Positions 53,342-61,923 of a stretch of 64,000 nt of DNA are shown one piece after another. Under the pieces are notes generated by a model. That model saw only the letters and a program-made list of their open reading frames with translations. It had not been told where the DNA came from and searched no databases. Source of the DNA: Synechococcus sp. CC9902 (GTDB lineage: Bacteria > Cyanobacteriota > Cyanobacteriia > PCC-6307 > Cyanobiaceae); assembly GCF_000012505.1 (NCBI RefSeq), contig NC_007513.1, positions 1,364,001 through 1,428,000 on the forward strand, in the 5' to 3' direction. The first letter of the stretch is position 1; each line of letters opens with the position of its first letter. The translations under genes were made by a program, and so were the position numbers.

Positions 53342-53911
53342 TTAAGGGTTGAGTTCTTCAGTTCGCCAGTTTTGATTTCTCTGCCAGCGTGTTCGATGGT
53401 GTGGGTGCGGTCCAAGATGCAGACGTTCGACATGATCGATCTCAATTCTCAACACCGAAAAGTGATCTGGCATTGGCTCGTCATCGGATAAGACCTCGGG
53501 AAATGCTGCATGGCGGTTCAACACCTCCCCAGGGCTTGGCCATCCCCATACCGATCGTCCCGATGGGCTCAAACCCAGCCATTTCTGTAGGCATACCTCA
53601 CGGTTGTTGTCGCTGTTGATGACATTGGCAACACCCCCAAATCGATATTGCTCTCGAGCCTTCGTGAATAGCCAGCAAATTTCAACGGCTGGTTGATAGT
53701 CGAGATCCTTGATTTTTTGACTGCGCGTGTCAGTGAACAATTCCAATTGATTGGCGTCAGTCCAGGCCCGAAAAACCAAGGTCCGGACGCGCGGATGTCC
53801 GTTCTGTCCAACAGTGGCCAATTGCAGCCAACGGGCGGAAGGTGAACGCCCCTCACGTCGTTGCGCAGCTTTGATCAATGGTCGCCATGGAGGAAGAACT
53901 GGAGTTGTCAT
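53342..53911 (-). CDS. Pyridoxamine 5'-phosphate oxidase-like FMN protein
   Basis: A 189-residue split-barrel flavoprotein: WLQLATVGQNGHPRVRTLVF, QLELFTDTRSQKIKDLDYQP, EQYRFGGVANV and a C-terminal HLGPHPHHRTRW. This is the Alr4036/PNPOx-related subfamily, smaller than true PdxH. The substrate is unproved. ATG 53911 overlaps the stop of the deacetylase-like gene (TGATG), so the two are translationally coupled. Confidence 0.85.
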   Translation of the reverse strand: MTTPVLPPWRPLIKAAQRREGRSPSARWLQLATVGQNGHPRVRTLVFRAWTDANQLELFTDTRSQKIKDLDYQPAVEICWLFTKAREQYRFGGVANVINSDNNREVCLQKWLGLSPSGRSVWGWPSPGEVLNRHAAFPEVLSDDEPMPDHFSVLRIEIDHVERLHLGPHPHHRTRWQRNQNWRTEELNP

Positions 53912-54825
53912 GCCAGGTTGAAAAGTCGGGCCTGTTCTGCCGCTGCACGAAACACGATGGCGTGTCGACGCACCAACGGCTCCAAAGTGTCGTATCCACC
54001 GCCGATCACCGTTGCTACCGGGATTTTTCGTCGCAAACACGCATCCAAAACCAATCGATCTCTCATCAAGAGCCCGTCGTCACTCAAGTGAAGACGACCG
54101 AGTCGGTCGTCTCGATGGGGATCAACCCCCGCATTGAACAAAACAAGTTGTGGCTTGAGTTCATCCAACACATTGGGGAGTTGATCACCGATGGCGGCGA
54201 GATAGTCCCCATCTTCGGTTCCATCGGGCAGAGGAATATCAATATCACTGTTCACTTTCCGAAGGGGAAAGTTGCTCGCGGCATGTACCGAAAAAGTCGT
54301 GACACGTTCATCCGTCTGAAAACAGGCGGCGGATCCATCGCCTTGGTGCACATCTAAATCCACAATTAAAATTCTTTCGACTTCACGTCGTCGAAGAAGA
54401 ACCTTCGCGGCCACAGCACAGTCATTAAAAATGCAAAAGCCGCTCCCAAAGTCAGGATGGGCGTGGTGTGTGCCCCCTGCCAGATGGTTGGCAAGTCCAT
54501 ACCGAAGCGCCAACCGAGCCGTCAGCAACGTCCCCCCCACTGCAAGCCATGTGCGTTGCACCAATGCCGAAGTTGCAGGCAACCCAATTCGTCGTTGTTC
54601 AGGCCGAGTGAGTTGATCGCGGCTGAACGTTTCGTGATATCGACGCGGATGGATCTCTTCCAGATCACGCCGAGCGATGCTGAGGGGAACGTGAATCTGC
54701 TTGCGCTCAATCAGTCCTTGATCAAGCAGGAGCTGATGCAACAACTTGAACTTCGCCATCGGAAAGCGATGGGTGCTCGGCAATTCAGCGGAGTAGCGCG
54801 GGTGGTAAACAACAGGACGAGCCAA
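53908..54825 (-). CDS. Histone-deacetylase-superfamily amidohydrolase
   Basis: A 305-residue arginase/deacetylase-fold zinc hydrolase. The catalytic blocks are GGTHHAHPDFGSGFCIFND and ILIVDLDVHQGDGSA, with a late NAGVDPHRDD and GGGYD. Bacterial relatives act on acetylated polyamines, acetoin or protein lysine. The start is TTG 54825, as no ATG lies before the conserved start (VVYHPRYSAELPSTHRF). Confidence 0.88.
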   Translation of the reverse strand: MARPVVYHPRYSAELPSTHRFPMAKFKLLHQLLLDQGLIERKQIHVPLSIARRDLEEIHPRRYHETFSRDQLTRPEQRRIGLPATSALVQRTWLAVGGTLLTARLALRYGLANHLAGGTHHAHPDFGSGFCIFNDCAVAAKVLLRRREVERILIVDLDVHQGDGSAACFQTDERVTTFSVHAASNFPLRKVNSDIDIPLPDGTEDGDYLAAIGDQLPNVLDELKPQLVLFNAGVDPHRDDRLGRLHLSDDGLLMRDRLVLDACLRRKIPVATVIGGGYDTLEPLVRRHAIVFRAAAEQARLFNLA

Positions 54826-54906
54826 GGTCGAAGACGGAGCCTCAAACTCACAGGTTTCAATGCTCGCTCAGCCAGGGACAAATTGGGGTGAACGAGAGAG
54901 CTCACT

Positions 54907-54941
54907 CAAAAAAAAAGACCTCCAACGCTTGCAGGAAGTCT
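54907..54941 (-). terminator. Minus-strand terminator
   Basis: On the minus strand AGACTTCC pairs with GGAGGTCT across a variable loop and is followed by nine T. It would end a transcript coming from the gene at 55089-55394; the 150 bp between hold no clear gene. Confidence 0.8.
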
Positions 54942-55088
54942 CGGGTCCGTGTGAGGGGTGTCTCAAGCCCCAAACCAATTGTGAGCGATCGCGACTCGCA
55001 ATCAGATGACTCAACTACGTCTAGATCTTTCAAGCTTTGATTCGTCCACGCAACCAAGCCAGCATTGGCGAGGCATTACTAACTACAT

Positions 55089-55394
55089 CTAACTGTCGTG
55101 TTGGGGCTGGGAAGGAATGAGCTGGTCGATGGAGACGCAGCGTGCCCAAGCTGTTTTAGGCAAGGCTGAATCGGATCGATCAGCGATCTTGTACATCAGC
55201 TTGAATTCGCAAAACCCTTGGTGGTCTTTGATTGAGGGGATGTGAACGCGAACCTCTGGCAGTTTGAGACGCGTGGCGTCGGAAGCGTTTGGCGCTGAAT
55301 AAAAGCTGGTGTTGGGTTTAACCGAGAAAATCGATGCCTCGGCCGGAGGTGCGATGGCGATCAGCAAACAAGTTGTCGCAACAAACGCCTTCAT
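55089..55394 (-). CDS. Small secreted protein of unknown function
   Basis: A 101-residue protein with a signal peptide (MKAFVATTCLLIAIAPPAEA) and mature SIFSVKPNTSFYSAPNASDA then CEFKLMYKIADRS and ARCVSIDQL, with two cysteines. A small SH3-like or periplasmic fold is possible but not shown. A minus-strand terminator lies downstream. Confidence 0.65.
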   Translation of the reverse strand: MKAFVATTCLLIAIAPPAEASIFSVKPNTSFYSAPNASDATRLKLPEVRVHIPSIKDHQGFCEFKLMYKIADRSDSALPKTAWARCVSIDQLIPSQPQHDS

Positions 55395-55600
55395 ACCAAT
55401 GAGATCAGACCAGGAAGGCTAAGGAGGGGGCAACAAGACGTCAAGATGGAAGGAGTCGTCCAAAGTTGTCTTCACCTGGTCGTGGTGAAGGGAGTCATGA
55501 TGTTGATCTCATCACTCCTGATCACCACTCATCAAAAGGACATACAAGCTGAACGACAATTTCAATCAAAGACAACGATTATTTCGAGCTTGTTCGGAAA

Positions 55601-55999
55601 ATGAAACCAAGTTCTCAAATCAATATTCGGAGCTGGCGCTATTTGGGGCAAACGGCTTTAGAGGACATGATAATTGGGATGGACGAATGCGCCGTCAGGG
55701 ACACAAGTAATGTCGTCTCGTCTGATGAATTTTACGAATGCATAGCGATTGTTGTGTGCCAGATGGGAGACAACATATTTGCCCATGCCGCCCAAATTTC
55801 TGGACATTACAAAGGTGAAGCTACCGGTGTTTGGAATTGCAGTCGTGGGGAAGGACCACCCCCTGGCCATACCTACGAAATCAAGGCAATCAGCAGAATT
55901 CATCGGGTACCGGATGAACTCGCGGGGCCAATCAATGATCACGGCATTGGAGATCATTATCGAGTGGCTGTCTTGCATTATTTACTCGATATGGGGTAA
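55601..55999 (+). CDS. Hypothetical soluble protein
   Basis: A 132-residue protein starting MKPSSQINIRSWRYLGQTAL, with CVRD-like CAVRDTSNVV, and a histidine-rich C-terminus (PPPGHTYEIKAISRIHRVPD, GIGDHYRVAVLHYLLD). No family recognised. Composition supports a real gene. Confidence 0.52.
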   Translation: MKPSSQINIRSWRYLGQTALEDMIIGMDECAVRDTSNVVSSDEFYECIAIVVCQMGDNIFAHAAQISGHYKGEATGVWNCSRGEGPPPGHTYEIKAISRIHRVPDELAGPINDHGIGDHYRVAVLHYLLDMG

Positions 56000-56103
56000 C
56001 GATCAAGATCTGAAGGGCACGAACAAGTAAAGAACTCAACGGATTGTTGATTTAAATCTAAAACTTTGTTGCTGATCAGCATTTTGTCGATCATCGTTCA
56101 ACC

Positions 56104-56271
56104 ATGAAACACCAATCCTCCTTAGAAAAATTTCTAGCAAATCTGCTCGGATTGGTCGACGAGTACTGGGCGATGAGACGTCCCTGGCAGTACGGAAGCG
56201 AAGATCCGCAATGTGGATTGAAGTGCGAGGGCGATCACTGTCATTCCAGTGATCTATCCCCACGTCACTAG
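56104..56271 (+). CDS. 55-residue protein with cysteine/histidine-rich end
   Basis: Starts MKHQSSLEKFLANLLGLVDE, then YWAMRRPWQYGSEDPQCGLK and CEGDHCHSS. The CxxxC...C pattern with histidine could bind a metal. Function unknown. Confidence 0.5.
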   Translation: MKHQSSLEKFLANLLGLVDEYWAMRRPWQYGSEDPQCGLKCEGDHCHSSDLSPRH

Positions 56272-56326
56272 TTGTTTGACCCCATAAAAGCAGCGAACGG
56301 GAACCGCTAACCAGAGAGTGATTGTC

Positions 56327-56443
56327 ATGGACCCAGACGTCCGTCAATTGATCATCAGTCAATTAATTGTGATCATTCTTCCCGTCGGGACACTTTTTGC
56401 TGTTTGGATTTGGATTCTCAGCTTGAGGGCTGGAAGGCATTGA
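56327..56443 (+). CDS. 38-residue single-span membrane peptide
   Basis: Starts MDPDVRQLIISQLIVIILPV, then GTLFAVWIWILSLRAGRH. One hydrophobic span with an acidic start and basic end, as in small bioenergetic subunits. Not matched to a named protein. Confidence 0.45.
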   Translation: MDPDVRQLIISQLIVIILPVGTLFAVWIWILSLRAGRH

Positions 56444-56454
56444 TCGCAAGACGT

Positions 56455-56682
56455 CTAGCGAAATCCGAACCCACCATCCTGTGAGGCCGATGATTGATAT
56501 GAATCTGAAAGCTGGCTCAGCATTGTTTGAATAAATGGATCATCAGCACCGGTTTCCTTTTGAAACGTCTGAATAAGATCCCGCAATTTCTTGATTGTAT
56601 TGGGAATTTGGTTGTCGAGATGCTCTTTGCTCGGTTGATAGCGCACAGAATCAATGCCTCCGTTCAACTGTAACCAGATCAA
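56455..56682 (-). CDS. Hypothetical soluble protein
   Basis: A 75-residue acidic helical protein starting MIWLQLNGGIDSVRYQPSKE, with NTIKKLRDLIQTFQKETGAD and end SASQDGGFGFR. It follows abrB on the same strand beyond a bidirectional terminator. Function unknown. Confidence 0.5.
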   Translation of the reverse strand: MIWLQLNGGIDSVRYQPSKEHLDNQIPNTIKKLRDLIQTFQKETGADDPFIQTMLSQLSDSYQSSASQDGGFGFR

Positions 56683-56702
56683 TGGGCCTGATTTTTCCAG
56701 TA

Positions 56703-56735
56703 AAAAATCCCCACAGCATCGCTGCGGGGATTTTG
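56703..56735. terminator. Bidirectional terminator after abrB
   Basis: AAATCCCC-A-CAGC / GCTG-C-GGGGATTT stem with ATC loop, flanked by A and T runs on both strands. Confidence 0.88.
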
Positions 56736-56769
56736 GATCAAATGTTTTCCCTTTCGAGAAAGAGATCGA

Positions 56770-57138
56770 TCACTCTTCGTCGTCTTCGGCTCCAACAGGA
56801 ACCAAACGAATCGCTTTCTTACCAAGCTTGATCGTGAACTCAGCACCTGGCTCTAGTTCAAGCATGGCGGTGTAAGCCTTGCCGACCAGAAGATTGCCAT
56901 TTCCCTGAACTTTGGCGGTGTAGCTCAACTTGCGGCCACCTTTGCCAATTCCAGCACCACCACCAGTTGCCAGGCTGACGCCCTTGGCTTCCAATAGAGC
57001 TTCATAGAAAGCTGTGAAATTTAAACGATCACCGCCATCCTTTTTCGTGGATACGTAACCGCAGGCTTTGACAAGGTCGGATTTGGACACATCGCCAAGC
57101 TCCTTTACTTTGGCGAGGAGGTCGGAACCGGTGAGCAT
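56770..57138 (-). CDS. abrB: Cyanobacterial AbrB-type transcription regulator
   Basis: A 122-residue cyAbrB. The N-terminal helical half (LLAKVKELGDVSKSDLVKAC GYVS region) is followed by a C-terminal AbrB-like DNA-binding part (LSYTAKVQGNGNLLVGKAYT, then LELEPGAEFTIKLGKKAIRL). cyAbrBs regulate carbon and nitrogen genes and can bind broadly. Acidic tail (AEDDEE). A strong terminator follows. Confidence 0.92.
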   Translation of the reverse strand: MLTGSDLLAKVKELGDVSKSDLVKACGYVSTKKDGGDRLNFTAFYEALLEAKGVSLATGGGAGIGKGGRKLSYTAKVQGNGNLLVGKAYTAMLELEPGAEFTIKLGKKAIRLVPVGAEDDEE

Positions 57139-57162
57139 TGATTGTGTAAATCAGATAACTAA

Positions 57163-57378
57163 TTAATAACTCATCAATCCATACGTTGTCAATTCTCCCC
57201 GAGCCATTTTTCTGTCTTCCGAAGAAGCCTTGTCGATCGACTTCTCGATAATTTTCGTCAGTCTGCAGATCTTTCTCCATCCCATGTAAGGGTTTGATGG
57301 CGTCAAGCCATGCGAGAGGTGTTGTTTGCTTTCCTCGGAATATTGGAGCTGTGTGTTGATTCCAGTTCGAGCCATCAT
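57163..57378 (-). CDS. Doubtful small protein upstream of abrB
   Basis: A 71-residue frame starting MMARTGINTQLQYSEESKQH with ordinary composition, 25 bp before abrB on the same strand. It could be a leader gene or simply the abrB 5' region. No family recognised. Confidence 0.28.
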   Translation of the reverse strand: MMARTGINTQLQYSEESKQHLSHGLTPSNPYMGWRKICRLTKIIEKSIDKASSEDRKMARGELTTYGLMSY

Positions 57379-57452
57379 TCAGCCTTTCTTGTCCCCATGG
57401 GCTCATACCGGTGATTCATGGCAAGACATCGGATGAACACCTGTTGGTATGC

Positions 57453-57662
57453 ATGAGGTCTTCAATCATCGCAATGGCTTTTTGCTTAGCTGCTGCGCCT
57501 TTTCTCGCGCCTGCTTTGCATGCAAACCAGAAAAATCACTTCCATCATCACCGTAATCACGTCGTCTGCGCCAAGGGATATCACTACGAAGGGGGTGGTG
57601 TATGCCGTAGAAACGGTGCTTGGAGGAAACAGGAACGACCTGTTGCATGGGGGCCCTCATAA
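57453..57662 (+). CDS. Small secreted histidine-rich protein
   Basis: A 69-residue protein with a signal peptide (RSSIIAMAFCLAAAPFLAPA), then a histidine cluster (NHFHHHRNH) and CAKGYHYEGGGVCRRNGAW with two cysteines. Metal binding in the periplasm is plausible from composition only. ATG 57453 is preferred to a start at 57411. Confidence 0.58.
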   Translation: MRSSIIAMAFCLAAAPFLAPALHANQKNHFHHHRNHVVCAKGYHYEGGGVCRRNGAWRKQERPVAWGPS

Positions 57663-57923
57663 AGGCCTTCCCCCCCGGAGTGATGTTGTGATTGATCGTC
57701 CAAACGGTTCAGGGATCAATATCAGTTGGTGAAACCGGAGAAATGAGCCGGTTTGGATGACCGCGTGATTGGAAGTGACGGTAGTGAAGATCCAACCATC
57801 GCTTCTGATGCCTTTCTCACGTTGCTAGCAGGTGCTTCGCTTGCAATGCGGAATAGATAGGTGAAAGAGCCTGTTGTTTTCCTAGCGAAGTCGGGCCACA
57901 ACAGAGGAAGATAATTTTCACGA

Positions 57924-58103
57924 ATGGCAAGGCGACGTTTTCAAGACACCCGTCCTCTGACGAATGAGCAGGGTTTATTGGCTTTGATCTTGATGGGTAT
58001 GGGATTGACCATTGGAGGCGTCGTTGCCACTTGCTTCCTTGCTTTAAGTGAGGGGGCCAACCAAGGGGCAGAGTTGTGGCTTTCCGGCCAGTTGTCTTTT
58101 TAG
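57924..58103 (+). CDS. 59-residue single-span membrane protein
   Basis: Starts MARRRFQDTRPLTNEQGLLA, then a hydrophobic stretch LILMGMGLTIGGVVATCFLA and polar end. A terminator lies 45 bp downstream. Function unknown. Confidence 0.58.
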   Translation: MARRRFQDTRPLTNEQGLLALILMGMGLTIGGVVATCFLALSEGANQGAELWLSGQLSF

Positions 58104-58147
58104 GATCAAGTCAATTTCGGCGCTGTTCCGTTGTCGTCGCCTCTTCA

Positions 58148-58190
58148 AGCCTGTTGGTTCTCCATTAAGGACAGCCAACAGGCTTTTTAA
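58148..58190 (+). terminator. Strong terminator
   Basis: Eleven-pair stem AAGCCTGTTGG/CCAACAGGCTT with a 17-base loop and T run, serving the gene at 57924. Confidence 0.9.
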
Positions 58191-58407
58191 GGATCCTTCA
58201 ACAGTTTTTTCCTAACGACCAGGCTTCATCTCAACAATTACGCCCAGCTCTGAACGACGACTTGATTGATCCTGAGATCGGTGAGCGTGTGATGCCTTGA
58301 AACAGATCACGCACACAGCTGACAGAGGATGCTGGGAAAATCGCCAATCATCAAGCTGGTCCACGCTGGAATGCCATCGCATTCCTTGAGAGGCATAATT
58401 AGCTCGT

Positions 58408-58495
58408 GAGGAAAAAATCCTTCAAAGGGTGGAAACAAGGACACACTCCTGAGATTGATTTCGAAACCCCTGCCTTTGGCGGGGGTTTCTTTTTG
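58408..58495 (+). ncRNA. yfr2: Yfr2-family small RNA
   Basis: Yfr2-type RNAs are abundant cyanobacterial transcripts with a 5' hairpin carrying a conserved GGAAACA loop and a terminator hairpin. Here AGGGTGGAAACAAGGACACA lies at 58425-58444 and is followed by CTCCT closing the first stem. A perfect terminator GAAACCCC...GGGGTTTC with T run is at 58463-58495. A -10-like CATAAT lies at 58394-58399. The start point is estimated. Targets are unknown for this copy. Confidence 0.75.
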
Positions 58496-58586
58496 GCGAC
58501 CTGATTGCCCTTTTGTTGATCTCTCGGACGAGAAACACGGTGACGGTGAGCGCTCAACAATCCTGCTCAATGGTGCTGATCTGTTG

Positions 58587-59042
58587 ATGCAGGCATCCAT
58601 CAGCTCCTCCCTACAAATTGCACTAGCGGCCGTTCTTGCTTTGGCGACGGCCCAGGCTCTTCAGCTACCGGATGCGTACTGGGCGCCAATATCCGCCATA
58701 GTTTGTTCCCTGGAGGCCTTTGATCGTGCCTTTGAAACCGCTCGACGTCGCTTAATTGGGACCCTTCTCGGCGTTGGGCTAGCGGCTGTTCAAGTGAGTT
58801 TTGTTCAACAATCACTTTTGACCTACGGACTATGTATTGGACTGTTGGGATGCCTTTGTTATGCAGCACGGTTGCATCCGAGCTCTTTACGGTTCGGAGC
58901 GATCGCCTTCACCGTGGTGGTCACCGAGGCTGATCAAGCAGCGATTTGGCTTACGGCAGCGACCCGCTTTATTGACGTGGCCTTAGGCATCCTTGTGGCC
59001 CTGTTGGTCATCCAATACTGGCCAGGACGATCAAAATCATAA
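58587..59042 (+). CDS. FUSC-like (aromatic acid exporter family) membrane protein
   Basis: A 151-residue protein starting MQASISSSLQIALAAVLALA with four to five hydrophobic segments. The blocks DAYWAPISAIVCSLEAFDRA and FETARRRLIGTLLGVGLAAV match the FUSC-type membrane core. It is much shorter than full FUSC transporters, equal to one half-unit. Frame openness to 58455 crosses the ncRNA terminator, so ATG 58587 is used. Confidence 0.75.
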   Translation: MQASISSSLQIALAAVLALATAQALQLPDAYWAPISAIVCSLEAFDRAFETARRRLIGTLLGVGLAAVQVSFVQQSLLTYGLCIGLLGCLCYAARLHPSSLRFGAIAFTVVVTEADQAAIWLTAATRFIDVALGILVALLVIQYWPGRSKS

Positions 59043-59156
59043 TTTTGCTTCATTCAAAGGGCTAAGGAATCTCGTTGAAGCGAGCCACTGCAGTACCTCC
59101 TGAGTCATCCAATGGTGACCTTTCAAATAATCCTGTGTTCGTCGGGCTGGCTTTCG

Positions 59157-59246
59157 TTAACTCTGATCATTATTAAAGTCTTGATTAATAGCTCGTATAG
59201 CATTCACAGAAACAACGAATCCAAGCACGGCAAAAACAATCATCAT
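59157..59246 (-). CDS. Possible 29-residue membrane peptide
   Basis: Reads MMIVFAVLGFVVSVNAIRAI then NQDFNNDQS. One hydrophobic span. The second of two adjacent ATGs could serve. Could be chance. Confidence 0.3.
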   Translation of the reverse strand: MMIVFAVLGFVVSVNAIRAINQDFNNDQS

Positions 59247-59669
59247 TATGGCAAGAACAAACTTTAAAAATCACATAGATGGATCTATTCACTTGACGAG
59301 ATGTTTACCAAATGACTGATTTGATTGTTGTTTAGATTTTTATCGGACATGGGCTCTGATGATGACGCCTGTGATCTGACGATCGCAGCGAAGGTTGCTT
59401 GCGACATCCCCCATCTGGGGGATCTTGGAAAATTTTTGATCCAGCATCGCTCTCAGCTCTACGCGATGGAATTCCTGCCATCACCAGCATGGGACCAGTG
59501 ACAGACACGACAATCACCACAGAACAGAGATGCCCGCTTGGGCTTCCCTGGTAAACGATCGCTCAATCGCAGGCAGCACCTGATGAGCGACCAATCGATT
59601 TTTCTTTAGTCAAAGCATTTAGTTGTATTGAGTAGCTCACCCAAAGCCACAGGTTGTTGCGAATATTTC
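59247..59669. other. 423-bp stretch with no assignable gene
   Basis: A minus-strand frame around 59520-59595 reads LVAHQVLPAIERSFTREAQA with protein-like composition, and another at 59332-59520 follows out of frame, which suggests a decayed gene. I cannot name the family. Confidence 0.4.
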
Positions 59670-59885
59670 ATGAACTTACGTAAATCGGCGCTTCAATCGC
59701 GGTCAAACCGCAATCAACGGACATGTTGCGGCTTCAGATTTCCTTTAGATTTTTTTGGAGTGTTACTCACGGGCTCTGCCCTCATTCCAATGGTACAAAC
59801 GCCAAAAGAATTAGCTTTGCTTGGTGGCTCCTTCCTCATTGGATTAGGTGCTTTGGAAGTTTGTCTTCGCTTTGGAGGCTTTTGA
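59670..59885 (+). CDS. Small protein with two hydrophobic segments
   Basis: A 71-residue frame starting MNLRKSALQSRSNRNQRTCC (basic) and then LDFFGVLLTGSALIPM and LALLGGSFLIGLGALEVCL. Two membrane spans are likely. Function unknown. Confidence 0.48.
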   Translation: MNLRKSALQSRSNRNQRTCCGFRFPLDFFGVLLTGSALIPMVQTPKELALLGGSFLIGLGALEVCLRFGGF

Positions 59886-60011
59886 CACAACGACCATGAA
59901 TGTGATTCAGCGACAGCTGCCATAAGGGGGGGGGGCTCATTTATTACGTTCAATTGATAACGGACAAAAACGGTTGGTGCTGTCATTCTTTGCAAGATCA
60001 ATTCAACTCGC

Positions 60012-60284
60012 ATGACCTTTTTAATGCACTGGTCTTTTAAGACTGGTTACCACGAAATTGCCGCCAAGAAGTTCTTAGCAACTGGGGCTCCGTTTCCTGA
60101 ATGCAAGTCATGGAAGAGATTCCATGCGCCGGGTTCCGTCGAAGGTTGGATTTTGGTTGAAGCCGATACTGCGGACGCTTGCTATGAACATGCTGCCGAA
60201 TGGGCTGAATACCTCGATTGGGAGGTGACACCAGTGCTGACCGACAACCAAGCTGGACCGCTAATGGCCAAGGCCTATAGCTGA
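60012..60284 (+). CDS. DUF3303-family small protein
   Basis: A 90-residue protein starting MTFLMHWSFKTGYHEIAAKK, then FHAPGSVEGWILVEADTADA and WAEYLDWEVTPVLTD. The M-H-W-S-F start and dimeric ferredoxin-like layout match DUF3303. Function unknown; such proteins resemble small stress-response or ligand-binding barrels. Confidence 0.8.
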   Translation: MTFLMHWSFKTGYHEIAAKKFLATGAPFPECKSWKRFHAPGSVEGWILVEADTADACYEHAAEWAEYLDWEVTPVLTDNQAGPLMAKAYS

Positions 60285-60663
60285 TCTAACCTCCATCAAA
60301 ATGAAGCAAGCCTCAACAGATATGACCATTGTGGTTGGCTTTGTTGAGCAAGTGCCTCCTAATTCATATCCCATCAATTGCATCATGATGAATAACTATT
60401 CGAGACTCCATCTTTCAATTCATCCCCTCTATTAACAAACCACATCAAAATAAATAACCAACATTCCAAAATTTTTTAATGGTGGCTTTTAATAATCTAT
60501 AAATTCAATACGTTAGGATCTAAATAACCCACCGATGTTCGCCGTCCAGCATCACCCATCAGACTGGATCCAAAATCTACGTTTAGGTCATAGGTAGTAG
60601 CAACTTCGGACTTGATCCCCAACCTTTTTCAATGCAGGATGATTCGGTAGCCGACGTGGTGTT
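60285..60663. other. 379-bp A/T-rich intergenic gap
   Basis: I see no coding frame or strong hairpin. It presumably holds the promoter for the glycine-zipper gene. Confidence 0.45.
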
Positions 60664-61089
60664 GTGAAACGCTTGATCTCTGCACTGTTTGCTTTACCAC
60701 TTTCGTGCTCAATTGGAGCGCCAATCTTCGCTGAAACGACCTATCAACCGGGATATTCCACAAGTACACAATGCTTCCGCGATGAGTACCGAGAGGAATA
60801 CGTCCCTGGCACAAGAGACAAGCCAGGGCATGTTCGCAACTGGACCGAGAAGGTCGAGATCCCGTGCCATTCAACTTCATCTGCTCGCAAGCACCAGCAC
60901 CCAGCTCCTAAACATTCGTCAAAGGCTCAAAACGTTGATGACAACAGCTGCATCGAAGGGAGCATTCTTGGTGGACTTCTCGGTAGTGCTGCAGGTGCTG
61001 CTTTGTCGCGAGGGGATGGACGCTGGATTGGCGTACCCGTTGGTGGAGCAGCGGGAGCAATGCTTGGTTGTCAAGTGGATGGCGGGTGA
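60664..61089 (+). CDS. Glycine-zipper surface protein
   Basis: A 141-residue protein from GTG 60664 with a signal peptide (VKRLISALFALPLSCSIGAP), a tyrosine/charged middle (FRDEYREEYVPGTRD), a histidine stretch and a C-terminal glycine zipper (EGSILGGLLGSAAGAALSRG; WIGVPVGGAAGAMLGCQ) like 17-kDa surface antigens. Probably an envelope protein. Not a lipoprotein by its N-terminus. Confidence 0.75.
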   Translation: MKRLISALFALPLSCSIGAPIFAETTYQPGYSTSTQCFRDEYREEYVPGTRDKPGHVRNWTEKVEIPCHSTSSARKHQHPAPKHSSKAQNVDDNSCIEGSILGGLLGSAAGAALSRGDGRWIGVPVGGAAGAMLGCQVDGG

Positions 61090-61152
61090 AACCAGGCTGA
61101 TTGAAAGTTTGAGTCCATCCCGTTGGTTCACATCTAGCCCCTCTGATTGCCG

Positions 61153-61482
61153 ATGATCCGCATCTTTCTCACAACGATTGCTATCGCTCTCGCCGCTATT
61201 GCCACACCAGCTAAGGCCGATACAGCCGATGTTTGGTGCTTCACGCAGCAAACCGGCCAGCAACCCACACAAACCAAAAAATGCAGATTCAGCCAGTCGG
61301 GCGGCAACGTGAGCGTGTACCGCGGAAGTATCGAATATCGATTTACCTCTGAACAGCAGGGCAAGTTTTATACGCGCACAAACGGCTACGGCGGCATCGT
61401 TTTTCGTTCACCCAATGGCTTACTACATGTGTTTTGGGAACAGCCATGCAACGAATGGACCGGTTGCGCTGGCGACGGCTGA
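61153..61482 (+). CDS. Small secreted protein of unknown function
   Basis: A 109-residue protein with signal peptide (MIRIFLTTIAIALAAIATPA) and a mature, beta-rich part with two cysteine pairs (WCFTQQ...KKCRFSQ; PCNEWTGC). It is 63 bp after the glycine-zipper gene on the same strand. No recognised family. Confidence 0.68.
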   Translation: MIRIFLTTIAIALAAIATPAKADTADVWCFTQQTGQQPTQTKKCRFSQSGGNVSVYRGSIEYRFTSEQQGKFYTRTNGYGGIVFRSPNGLLHVFWEQPCNEWTGCAGDG

Positions 61483-61697
61483 ACTTGATAAAACCTGATT
61501 TCTTGCCGTGCTCAGTCGAGATATAAATGGATTTCGAGGAGGAACAAAGAAATAGTAGCCATCATCTACAGCACACTTAACACAAAAAATGCGAAAGCAA
61601 GCATATAAGTACAATTACTCTCAAGAAGTTTTTTGTAGTTTATGATGCAAACTACCCAAGCTTGGGCTATAAAGTGACACTCATTCAGGGAAACTGT

Positions 61698-61781
61698 ATG
61701 AATTTCACGCTTCCTGCCGTCGCATTAGGCGCCTTTATTTCTATCTGCCTCCATTTCTTACTGGCTCCTATCATCGGCTAA
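61698..61781 (+). CDS. Possible 27-residue membrane peptide
   Basis: Reads MNFTLPAVALGAFISICLHF then LLAPIIG. A single hydrophobic span. Not matched to a named subunit. Confidence 0.38.
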   Translation: MNFTLPAVALGAFISICLHFLLAPIIG

Positions 61782-61923
61782 AGATCAAATCGTCTCGGCT
61801 TTGTCTAGATCTATTTGCAATCGAAGAGCTTTTTCAACGCATCATGTGAATCACGCATTCCTTGGCGCGATCTGATCAAGAAAGCTTGTGATGGGTTTAG
61901 TTGCCATGCCCAAGACTCCTGGA

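Noticed and set aside
56036-56362. 108-residue minus-strand frame
   Set aside because: It overlaps the better-supported short plus-strand gene at 56104-56271 and has no recognisable features.
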